From the NCBI RefSeq assembly GCF_003579925.1, contig NZ_QUAL01000035.1:4505-43164 (forward strand): a DNA stretch of 38,660 nucleotides, written 5' to 3'. The notes beneath the pieces were generated by a model. It was not told where the DNA came from. It did no database searches and saw nothing but the letters and a program-made list of their open reading frames with translations. Each line of letters starts with the position of its first letter. The first letter of the stretch is position 1. Shown piece by piece: positions 22,794 to 29,971 of the stretch. Source of the stretch: Jiangella rhizosphaerae (GTDB lineage Bacteria > Actinomycetota > Actinomycetes > Jiangellales > Jiangellaceae). A program made the position numbers and the translations under genes.

Positions 22794-22864
22794 GGGGAGC
22801 CGACCCTGGCGAACGCCACACCGGCGAACCTCCACCGCCTGGGCCCTCGCCCGTCGGCCTTGGG

Positions 22865-24031
22865 TCAGTGCCGGCCGGGGTAGTGGTCGGGCTCGGGCTC
22901 GGCCGGCTGGACGCTGTGGCTGGGGAAGTCGGCCAGCGCGCCGGTGGGGCGGTCGTCCCACTCGCTGAACGTGAGCGGACTGGACAGGTACGCCGTCAGC
23001 AGCTCCGCCGTCCGCCGGATGCTGTCGAGGTGGGTCCGCTCGTGCCCGTGGCTGGAGTCGACGCCGAAGCCGATCAGGGCGGTGCGGCACTCCAGCCCGG
23101 ACTCGACGGCCGGCGCGGCGTCGGAGCGGTAGAAGCGGTAGACGTCGCGGCGGAACGGCAGCTCGTTGCTCTCGCACAGCCCGATGAGCCGCCGGGTCAG
23201 GTGGTAGTCGAACGGGCCGGTGGAGTCGAGCATGCCGATGTTGACGGTGTCCTCGCGCGACTCCTGCCCCTCGCTGACCACGGCGTTGTCGACGGCGACC
23301 AGCTCGGCCACGTACTCGTCGAGGCCGTGGGTGGCGCCCATGCCGACCTCCTCGCCGATGGTCACCAGCAGGTGCGCGGTGACCGGACGGCTGCGGCCGT
23401 CGTCGACCAGGGCCTTGACGGCGGCCAGGCAGGCCGCGACGCCGGCCTTGTCGTCGAGGTGCCGGGCCTTCACGTAGCCGTTCGGGGTGATCTGCGGCGC
23501 GGCGTCGAGCGCCACGAAGTCGCCGACCGAGACGCCGAGGTCGAGGAGGTCCTGCCGGCTCTCGACCGGCTCGTCCAGCCGCACCTCGACCTGGTGCCAG
23601 CCGACGCCCTGGGTGTCGACGGCGTCGCCGAAGTTGTGGCCGCTGGACATCAGCGGCAGCACGGTGCCGGTGTGGATGCGGCTGAGGTCGTCGGTGAAGA
23701 CGGTGACGTGCGCGCCCTCGGCGAACCGCGCGCTGTGCGTGCCCACCGGGACCACCTCGAGCCGGCCGTTCTCCTTGAGCCGCTTCACCATGCAGCCGAT
23801 GGTGTCGGCGTGCACGACGACCGCCCGGCTCGCCCCGCCGGGCCCGCCCTCGCCGGGGAGCGTCGCGCGCAGGACGCCGCGCCGGGTCAGCCGGATCCGC
23901 ACGCCCAGCTCCGTCAGGCGGTCGCCGACGATCTGCATGACGGCGTCGGTGCGGCCGGACGGGCTCGGCGTGCGCAGCAGCTCGAGGAGGACGTCGCGCA
24001 GGTACTCCTCGTGGATCGGCAGGCTCTTCAT
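22865..24031 (-). CDS. M42-family peptidase of the NAGGN osmolyte system
   Basis: A 388-residue cytosolic metallopeptidase of the M42 (PepA/FrvX-like) family. Metal-site segments are VVHADTIGCMV, RHLDDKAGVAACLAA, TIGEEVGMGATHG and AVDNAVVS; the C-terminal ligand region is FGVDSSHGHERTH. The closest type I recognise is the M42 hydrolase of the N-acetylglutaminylglutamine amide trio; the other two members, ngg and asnO, lie at 26244-29796. Its proposed role is trimming or recycling the dipeptide, which is inference. ATG 24031 is 38 bases from the divergent DUF885 GTG. It ends in the repeat-filled gap and converges on plsC. Confidence 0.9.
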   Translation of the reverse strand: MKSLPIHEEYLRDVLLELLRTPSPSGRTDAVMQIVGDRLTELGVRIRLTRRGVLRATLPGEGGPGGASRAVVVHADTIGCMVKRLKENGRLEVVPVGTHSARFAEGAHVTVFTDDLSRIHTGTVLPLMSSGHNFGDAVDTQGVGWHQVEVRLDEPVESRQDLLDLGVSVGDFVALDAAPQITPNGYVKARHLDDKAGVAACLAAVKALVDDGRSRPVTAHLLVTIGEEVGMGATHGLDEYVAELVAVDNAVVSEGQESREDTVNIGMLDSTGPFDYHLTRRLIGLCESNELPFRRDVYRFYRSDAAPAVESGLECRTALIGFGVDSSHGHERTHLDSIRRTAELLTAYLSSPLTFSEWDDRPTGALADFPSHSVQPAEPEPDHYPGRH

Positions 24032-24057
24032 GCCTCTACCCTGACATGCCGCACCGG

Positions 24058-24063
24058 TACGCT
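24058..24063 (+). promoter_or_regulatory. -10 element of a probable leaderless DUF885 transcript
   Basis: TACGCT is six bases before GTG 24070, with no ribosome-binding site between. It supports GTG 24070 over the ATG at 24046, which would lie upstream of the promoter. Confidence 0.4.
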
Positions 24064-24069
24064 GCCGGG

Positions 24070-25707
24070 GTGCCCGCGATCGACGTGACCCAGGTGGCCG
24101 ACGACTACCTCCGCGACCTCGCGGACCTCGACCCCGACGCCGCGCAGACGCTGGGCCGGACGCCGTCGCCGCTGATCCCGGACCTGTCGCCGGACGCGTT
24201 CGCGCGGCGGCACGAGGTGACGGCGCGCGCGTCGGCCCGGCTGGCCGCGGTGTCGCCGGGCGGGTTCCGGGAACGGGTGCTGCATGCGGCGCTGTCCGAG
24301 CGGCTGGCCAGCGACGTCGCGCTGTACGAGGCCGGCTTCACCACGGCGCTGCTGGCGCCGCTGGCCACACCGGTGCATCAGGTCCGGCGCACGTTCGACG
24401 ACCTGCCGGCGGCGACGGCCGACGACTGGGCGGTCATCGGCCGCGAGCTGGCGCGGGTGCCGCTGGCGCTGCGGGAGTACACGGCGACCCTGACGGCGTC
24501 GGCGGACCGCGGACACGTGGTGGCCCGGCGGCAGGTCCTCGCCGTCGCCGCGCAGTGCGACGGCTGGGTGGCGGACCGGTTCTACCCCGCGCTGGTCGAA
24601 CCCGCCGGGTCGTCGTCGCTGGCCCGGCTGGCCGACGCGGCGGCGGAGGCCACCGCGGCGTTCGCGACGTTCCTGCGCTCGGAGCTGCTGCCGCGCGCCG
24701 GATCGCGCGACGGCGTCGGCCGCGAGCTGTACGAGGTGACGTCGGCGGCGTTCCTCGGCGCGCCCATCGACGCCGAGGAGACCTACGCCTGGGGCTGGGA
24801 CGAGCTGGCCGCCCTGACGGCGCGGGCGCGGGCCGTCGCCGGCGAGGTCGTCCGGTCCGGCGACGTCGACGACGCGGTGCGGGCGCTCGACGCCGACCCC
24901 GCCGGCACGATCGACAGCGTCCCGGCGCTGGAGGCGTGGCTGCAGCGGCGCGTCGACGAGACGATGGACGCCGTCGCCGGCACCCACTTCGACGTCCCCG
25001 GCCGCACCCGCCGCGTGGAGTGCCGCGTGACGCCGTCCGCGTCGGGCGTCATGTACTACGTCCCGGCCGACCCGGGCCTGACCCGGCCGGGGCGGGTCTG
25101 GTGGACGCTGCCCGGCGGCGTCACCCGCGCGCACGTCTGGCGCGAGGTGTCGACGCTGCACCATGAGGGCGTGCCCGGCCACCACCTGCAGTACGCCGTC
25201 ACGCTGGGGCTCGGCGACCTGCACCCGTGGCAGCGGTCGCTGTGCCACGTGCACGGATACGCCGAGGGCTGGGCGCACTACGCCGAGGAACTGGCCGACG
25301 AGCTCGGGCTGATCCGGACGCCCGGGGAGCGGCTCGGGATGATCTTCGCGCAGCTCTGGCGGGCGGTCCGCGTCGTCGTCGACCTCGGGCTGCACCTGGA
25401 CCTGCCCATCCCGCGCGGCAACGGTCTGGTCGACGCCGAGCGGTGGACGCCGGAGCTGGGCGCCCGGCTGCTGACCGACGTCGCGCGCGTCGACCCGCAG
25501 ACGGCCGCGTTCGAGGTCGACCGCTATCTCGGCTGGCCCGGCCAGGCGCTGGCGTTCCGCGTGGGTGCGCGGCTGTGGCGCGAGGCCCGCGCGGCGGCGT
25601 CGGCACGGGCTGGCGCGGCGTTCGACCTGCGCCGCTTCCACGCCGACGCCCTGCGCCTCGGGCCGGTCGGCCTCGGCCCGCTGCGGACGCTGCTCACCGA
25701 CGCCTGA
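24070..25707 (+). CDS. DUF885 family zinc metallopeptidase
   Basis: About 545 residues. The zinc-binding signature is STLHHEGVPGHHLQ (HExxPGHH, near residue 365) with the downstream EGWAHYAEEL, both hallmark DUF885 motifs. The N-terminal half is helical. There is no signal peptide, so it is probably a cytosolic peptidase or hydrolase; the substrate is unknown. The start is GTG 24070, judged by a -10 six bases upstream; ATG 24046 would add eight residues. It is transcribed against the NAGGN genes, and its insertion with a repeat copy separates M42 from ngg. Confidence 0.9.
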   Translation: MPAIDVTQVADDYLRDLADLDPDAAQTLGRTPSPLIPDLSPDAFARRHEVTARASARLAAVSPGGFRERVLHAALSERLASDVALYEAGFTTALLAPLATPVHQVRRTFDDLPAATADDWAVIGRELARVPLALREYTATLTASADRGHVVARRQVLAVAAQCDGWVADRFYPALVEPAGSSSLARLADAAAEATAAFATFLRSELLPRAGSRDGVGRELYEVTSAAFLGAPIDAEETYAWGWDELAALTARARAVAGEVVRSGDVDDAVRALDADPAGTIDSVPALEAWLQRRVDETMDAVAGTHFDVPGRTRRVECRVTPSASGVMYYVPADPGLTRPGRVWWTLPGGVTRAHVWREVSTLHHEGVPGHHLQYAVTLGLGDLHPWQRSLCHVHGYAEGWAHYAEELADELGLIRTPGERLGMIFAQLWRAVRVVVDLGLHLDLPIPRGNGLVDAERWTPELGARLLTDVARVDPQTAAFEVDRYLGWPGQALAFRVGARLWREARAAASARAGAAFDLRRFHADALRLGPVGLGPLRTLLTDA

Positions 25708-25718
25708 TCCGTCGGCGG

Positions 25719-25784
25719 CGTTGGCCCCGTCCCCCTGCTTCGTTGGGGCCGTCCCCCTGCTGCGTTGGGGCCGTCCCCCTGCTG
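25719..25784. repeat. Three tandem 22-bp units at the edge of repeat copy 2
   Basis: Units at 25719-25740, 25741-25762 and 25763-25784 each read CGTTGG..CCGTCCCCCTGCT with one to three differences. Copy 1 has a single, 21-base version (22262-22282). The unit is the left tip of hairpin A plus its flank, so it probably arose by slippage. Confidence 0.85.
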
Positions 25785-25900
25785 CCCGATTGTCTTGGCC
25801 GCGGGCGCGCGCCTCAAGCGGACCGAGGAGGCGCTTCGCGCCGATGCGGACCGCTTGACCCGCGCGCACGCGGCTAAGAACGGGCAGCTATCAGTGGGAC
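25773..25900. repeat. Large hairpin module A2 of the intergenic repeat
   Basis: Arms GTCCCCCTGCTGCCC... and ...GGGCAGCTATCAGTGGGAC pair, with the inner stem TCAAGCGG/CCGCTTGA and a GGCGCttcGCGCC tip. Relative to A1 the inner stem has changed on both arms and pairing is preserved. Confidence 0.85.
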
Positions 25901-25946
25901 GGGGGAAGAGCGGCGACGGTCGCCTCGGGCGTCGGCCCCCGTTACG

Positions 25947-26152
25947 GTGTGGCGTTGGTGTCGTTCGGCGTCCACGTGGTGAGATTTCGCCGTGATTCGG
26001 GGGCCATCACGAGGATTGCCCCAGCGTCAACACCCCTACAGCCATGGTGAAGCTCACGCAATCCTCGTGATGTAGGCGATCGTCGATGATCATCGCTGTC
26101 CACAGTCCGACAAACGGGGCGAAACGGGCACGCCAAAGCGTGAGGCGTGCCC
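25947..26152. repeat. Conserved core B2 of the intergenic repeat
   Basis: Second copy of core B. The inverted repeat is one base longer here: ATCACGAGGATTG (26006-26018) / CAATCCTCGTGAT (26059-26071). The right-end hairpin is a perfect GGGCACGCC/GGCGTGCCC. Confidence 0.8.
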
Positions 26153-26162
26153 GCTCTGCCCC

Positions 26163-26222
26163 GTCCCCCTGATAGCTGCCCGTTCTTGCCCGTCCGCGGC
26201 AAGAGAATGGGCAGCAGGGGAC
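26163..26222. repeat. Shortened hairpin module C2
   Basis: Left arm GTCCCCCTGATAGCTGCCCG and right arm AATGGGCAGCAGGGGAC pair, but the inner ~60 bases present in C1 are missing, leaving a small GCC/GGC-type tip. It looks like an internal deletion of the full module. Confidence 0.8.
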
Positions 26223-26243
26223 GGCCAAGGCTCCCAACCCGAC

Positions 26244-28004
26244 TCACTGCGGCGCGGAGGGCGGTTCCCAGGCGCGTGGCGTGGTGCGGGTCGCCGGGAA
26301 GAGCAGGTCGACGAAGCGGGCGGCGGTGGGCTGGGGCTCGTGGTTGGCCAGGCCGGGCCGCTCGTTCGCCTCGATGAGCACGTACTGCTCCTCGGCCGGG
26401 CTCGCGACGATGAGGTCCAGCCCGGTCACCGGGATGTCGATCGCCTTGCTGGCGGCCACCGCGGCCGCCGCGAGCGCCGGGTGCAGCGACGCCGTCACGT
26501 CGTGGATCGTCCCGCCGGTGTGCAGGTTGGCGGTGCGCCGCACCCGCAGCTCCGCGCCGTCGGGAAGGACGTCGCCCAGGTCGTAGCCGGCGGCCCGCAC
26601 GGTCTCCACCGTGGTGTCGTCCATCGGGACCCGTGACTCGCCGCCGGTCGCGGCGGCGCGGCGGCGGCTGTGCGCGTCGATCAGCTCGGCGACGGTGTGC
26701 CGGCCGTTGCCGTAGACGGTGGCCGGACGGCGGACGGCGGCGGCGACGACCTCGTGCCCGATGACGACGATGCGCAGGTCCTCGCCCTCGACGCACTCCT
26801 CGATGAGGACGTCGGGGCAGTACGTGCGGGCCAGCGCGACGGCGTCGGCCAGCGCCTCGGGCGTCGTCACCCCCACGGTGATGCCGCGGCCCTGCTCGCC
26901 GCGGACCGGCTTGACCACCGCCGTGCCGACCTCGGCCAGGAATGCCGCGTCGGCCTCCGGCGTCGACGCCGCCACGCCGCGCGGCACCGACAGCCCGGCC
27001 CGCTGGAAGATCCGCCGGGTGTGCTGCTTGTCGTCGCAGCGGCTCATCGCCACCGCCGTCGTCAGCTCGGACAGCGACTCGCGCGTGACGATGCGCCGCC
27101 CGCCGTGCGACAGGCGCAGCTCGCCGCTCTCGGCGTCGGTGATCTCGACGAGGATGCCGCGCCGCCGCGCCTCGTCGGCGATGATCCTCGCGTAGGGGTT
27201 CAGCTCGGTGGACTCCACCGGCCCGGCGACGTACAGCGGCTCGTTGATCGGGTTCTTCCGCTTGACCGCGAACACCGGCACCCGCTGGAACCCGAGCTTG
27301 GTGTACAGCCGGATCGCCGGGTCGTTGTCGTGCAGGACGGACAGGTCGAGGTGGTCGCGGCCGCGGCCGATGTACCGCTCGGCCAGCACCCGCACCAGCG
27401 CCTCGCCGACGCCGGGGATCGTGCACTGCGGGTCGACGGCGAGGCTCCACAGGCTGGCGCCGTTGTCGGGGTCGTCGAACGCGCGGACGTGGTCGACGCC
27501 GGTGACGGTGCCGACGATCGTGCCGGTGCGCTCGTCCTGCGCGACCAGGTAGGTGAACGTCGGCGTGCGCTGGTTGGCCCACATCAGCTCGGTGTCGCCG
27601 GTGACCATGCCGCGCGCCGCGTACAGCCGGTTGATCTCCTCGGCGTCGGCCAACTCGCTCATCTTGCGGACGAACACGCCGGCGACGGGGTTGCGTCGCG
27701 GCCGGTAGCGGTGCAGCTCCAGCCGGTAGGTCAGCGACGGGTCGATGAACAGCTCGCCGGGGGCGTGCGACACCAGCACGTGCGGGTCGGCGACGTACAT
27801 GGCGATGTCGCGACGGCCCTCCTCCTCGGCCCGGAGCAGGTCGATGACGTGGCGCGGGTCCTCGAAGGTCTGCGCGAACACCAGCCGGCCCCAGGCGAGG
27901 TCGACGACGACGTCGCGCTTCATGTCCCGGACGAGGTGCTCCGGAGCCTCCTTCCACGGCGTGCTCCACAGCGAGTGCTGGCCCCTTCGACGGGGATCGT
28001 TCAC
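26244..28004 (-). CDS. ngg: N-acetylglutaminylglutamine synthetase (GNAT plus ATP-grasp)
   Basis: A 586-residue two-domain enzyme that acetylates glutamine and joins a second glutamine to give the osmolyte dipeptide (family knowledge). The GNAT part is in the first ~290 residues, including SLAVDPQCTIPGVGEALVRVL and LDLSVLHDNDPAIRLYTKLGF. The ATP-grasp part follows, with TAVVKPVRGEQGRGITVGV, VLIEECVEGEDLRIVVIG and LIEANERPGLANHEP. GTG 28004 lies four bases after the asnO stop, so the genes are co-transcribed. This GNAT/ATP-grasp fusion is specific to the NAGGN trio. It ends in the convergent repeat gap. Confidence 0.92.
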   Translation of the reverse strand: MNDPRRRGQHSLWSTPWKEAPEHLVRDMKRDVVVDLAWGRLVFAQTFEDPRHVIDLLRAEEEGRRDIAMYVADPHVLVSHAPGELFIDPSLTYRLELHRYRPRRNPVAGVFVRKMSELADAEEINRLYAARGMVTGDTELMWANQRTPTFTYLVAQDERTGTIVGTVTGVDHVRAFDDPDNGASLWSLAVDPQCTIPGVGEALVRVLAERYIGRGRDHLDLSVLHDNDPAIRLYTKLGFQRVPVFAVKRKNPINEPLYVAGPVESTELNPYARIIADEARRRGILVEITDAESGELRLSHGGRRIVTRESLSELTTAVAMSRCDDKQHTRRIFQRAGLSVPRGVAASTPEADAAFLAEVGTAVVKPVRGEQGRGITVGVTTPEALADAVALARTYCPDVLIEECVEGEDLRIVVIGHEVVAAAVRRPATVYGNGRHTVAELIDAHSRRRAAATGGESRVPMDDTTVETVRAAGYDLGDVLPDGAELRVRRTANLHTGGTIHDVTASLHPALAAAAVAASKAIDIPVTGLDLIVASPAEEQYVLIEANERPGLANHEPQPTAARFVDLLFPATRTTPRAWEPPSAPQ

Positions 28005-28008
28005 GGGG

Positions 28009-29796
28009 TCACGCCCCCGACGGCAGCTGCGTCTGCAGCCAGAGTTCGAGCAGGCCGAGCTGCCAGAGCCGGTTCCCGCGCAGGGGAGTGAGGTCGGCGT
28101 TCGGGTCCCGGCGCAGCCGGTCGACGTACTCGGGCCGGAACAGACCACGCTCGCGGGCGGCGGCGGAGTGCAGCGCGTCGTCGACGAGCTCGAGGTACGG
28201 CCCCTGCAGGTACTTCAGCGCCGGCACCGGGAAGTAGCCCTTCGGCCGGTCGATGACCTCGTGCGGGATGACCCGGCGCGCGGCCTCCTTGAGCACGCCC
28301 TTGCCCTCCTGGGCCAGCTTCAGCTCCGGCGGGCACTGCGCGGCCAGCTCGACCAGCTCGTGGTCGAGGAACGGCACCCGCGCCTCCAGACCCCAGGCCA
28401 TCGTCATGTTGTCCACCCGCTTGACGGGGTCGTCGGTCAGCATGATCTGGGTGTCCAGCCGCAGCGCCGCGTCGACCGCCGTCTCGGCGCCGTCCCTGGT
28501 GAAGTGCTCGCGGACGAAGTCGAGGCTGACGGCGCCGTCGGTCAGGTACGACGGCGCGACGACCTCGGCCATGGCGGCGTGGTCGCGGTCGAAGAAGGCC
28601 TTGGCGTAGGTGGCGACGGCGTCGGCGCGGTCGACGCCGGCCAGCGGCGGGTACCAGTGGTAGCCGGCGAACACCTCGTCGGCGCCCTGCCCGGACTGCA
28701 CGACCTTGACGTGCTTGCTGACCTCCTTGCTGAGCAGGTAGAACGCGACGGCGTCGTGGCTGACCATCGGCTCGCTCATCGCGGCGACGGCCTCGCCCAG
28801 CGACGGCAGCAGGTCGGCGCCGACCCGGATGCGGTGGTGGTCGGTGCCGAACTCGCGGGCGATGACGTCGGAGTACTTGAACTCGTCGCCCTCCTCGCCG
28901 CCGACCGCGTCGAACCCGATGCTGAACGTGTTGAGGCCGGTCTGGCCCTCCTGGGCGAGCAGCCCGACCACCAGGCTGGAGTCGAGGCCGCCGGAGAGCA
29001 GCACGCCCACCGGGACGTCGGCGACCAGGCGACGACGGACAGCGACACGGAGGCTTTCCAAGACGGCCTCCTCCCAGTCGGCGGCCGACCAGCCCGCCTT
29101 CGCGGGGTCGCGGGTGAACGACGGGTCCCAGTAGACGCGCTCGCGGCTGGAGCCGTCGGGCTCGACGACCCGGACGGTGGCCGGCGGCAGCTTGCGCACG
29201 CCGGCGAGGATCGTGTGCGGCGCCGGGACGACAGCGTGCCAGGTCAGGTAGTGGTGCAGCGCGACCGGGTCGATGGAGGTGTCGACGTCGCCGGCCCGGA
29301 CCAGTGCCGGCAGCGTGCTGGCGAACCGCAGCCGGTTCGGCGTCTCGGCGAGGTAGAGCGGCTTGATGCCGAGGCGGTCGCGGGCCAGCACGAGCCGGCC
29401 GGTGTCGCGCTCGTGGATGGCGAGGGCGAACATGCCGACGAGGTGGTCGACGAAGTCCTCGCCCCAGCGGTGGTAGCCCTTGGCGATGACCTCGGTGTCG
29501 GACGTGGAGAAGAACCGGTAGCCGTACCCGCTCAGTTCGTCGCGCAGCTCGCGGTAGTTGTAGATGCAGCCGTTGAAGACGACGGCCAGGCCCAGCTCGG
29601 CGTCGACCATCGGCTGGTGGCCGTGGGGGGAGAGGTCGATGATGGACAGCCGGCGGTGGCCCAGCGCCAGCGACCCGTGCGCGTAGGCGCCTGAGTCGTC
29701 GGGTCCTCTGGCCACCATCGCGTCGCACATGAGGCCGACCGAGGAGAGGTCGGCGGGGCGGTTGTCGAACCTGAATTCTCCGGTGAGACCGCACAT
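28009..29796 (-). CDS. asnO: N-acetylglutaminylglutamine amidotransferase (asparagine synthase-like)
   Basis: A 595-residue glutamine-dependent amidotransferase predicted to amidate the C-terminus of N-acetylglutaminylglutamine, giving NAGGN. The N-terminal glutaminase has catalytic Cys2 (MCGLTGEF) and the RGPDD and FNGCIYNYRELR segments; the synthetase domain has the ATP-pyrophosphatase loop SGGLDSS (268-274) and QSGQGADEVFAGY. Ordinary AsnB is similar, but the immediate ngg partner and the M42 gene support the NAGGN assignment. The ATG follows a -10 (minus-strand TAGGGT, 29805-29810) by eight bases, so the transcript is nearly leaderless. Confidence 0.92.
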   Translation of the reverse strand: MCGLTGEFRFDNRPADLSSVGLMCDAMVARGPDDSGAYAHGSLALGHRRLSIIDLSPHGHQPMVDAELGLAVVFNGCIYNYRELRDELSGYGYRFFSTSDTEVIAKGYHRWGEDFVDHLVGMFALAIHERDTGRLVLARDRLGIKPLYLAETPNRLRFASTLPALVRAGDVDTSIDPVALHHYLTWHAVVPAPHTILAGVRKLPPATVRVVEPDGSSRERVYWDPSFTRDPAKAGWSAADWEEAVLESLRVAVRRRLVADVPVGVLLSGGLDSSLVVGLLAQEGQTGLNTFSIGFDAVGGEEGDEFKYSDVIAREFGTDHHRIRVGADLLPSLGEAVAAMSEPMVSHDAVAFYLLSKEVSKHVKVVQSGQGADEVFAGYHWYPPLAGVDRADAVATYAKAFFDRDHAAMAEVVAPSYLTDGAVSLDFVREHFTRDGAETAVDAALRLDTQIMLTDDPVKRVDNMTMAWGLEARVPFLDHELVELAAQCPPELKLAQEGKGVLKEAARRVIPHEVIDRPKGYFPVPALKYLQGPYLELVDDALHSAAARERGLFRPEYVDRLRRDPNADLTPLRGNRLWQLGLLELWLQTQLPSGA

Positions 29797-29804
29797 GTGT
29801 TTCG

Positions 29805-29810
29805 ACCCTA
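29805..29810 (-). promoter_or_regulatory. -10 element of the asnO-ngg operon
   Basis: Minus-strand TAGGGT is eight bases upstream of the asnO ATG at 29796, without a ribosome-binding site between. It predicts a leaderless or near-leaderless transcript. Confidence 0.45.
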
Positions 29811-29897
29811 CCCACCTCTGGCTGCCTGGCGCGGCGAACCCGGTCCGCCGGCGCGCCTTCTGCGGACCGGTACCCGCAGCTCAGAGCCGGAAACGCA

Positions 29898-29936
29898 TTC
29901 GGCGGCGGCGCATCCGTGAGATGCGCCACCGCCGAA
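29898..29936 (-). terminator. Terminator of the LPXTG protease gene
   Basis: A 17-bp stem (29898-29914 with 29920-29936) closes on a five-base loop. The single imperfect position is a G-U pair in minus-strand RNA but a mismatch in plus-strand RNA, which fits a minus-strand terminator. It lies 35 bases beyond the protease stop and is followed by TGCGTTTCC. Confidence 0.75.
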
Positions 29937-29971
29937 CGGTAGAACGTGTGCTAGCTACTCAGGTGATCGGC

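Larger units (their letters stand above)
22230..22864. other. Convergent intergenic gap filled by repeat copy 1
   Basis: No gene is seen in these 635 bases. Nearly all of it (22262-22793) is one copy of a structured repeat whose second copy is at 25763-26222. Open frames crossing it have no coding features. Confidence 0.8.
25708..26243. other. Convergent intergenic gap filled by repeat copy 2
   Basis: No gene is seen in these 536 bases. They hold three 22-base tandem units (25719-25784) and the second copy of the structured repeat (to 26222). Confidence 0.8.

Noticed and set aside
21423-23177. Minus-strand open frame extending the esterase through repeat copy 1
   Set aside because: The extension crosses plsC and the repeat, has no domain, and the esterase has its own ATG with a strong ribosome-binding site. 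The repeat-derived peptide (VDSDDHRRSPTSRG) recurs in copy 2 only because the DNA is repeated.
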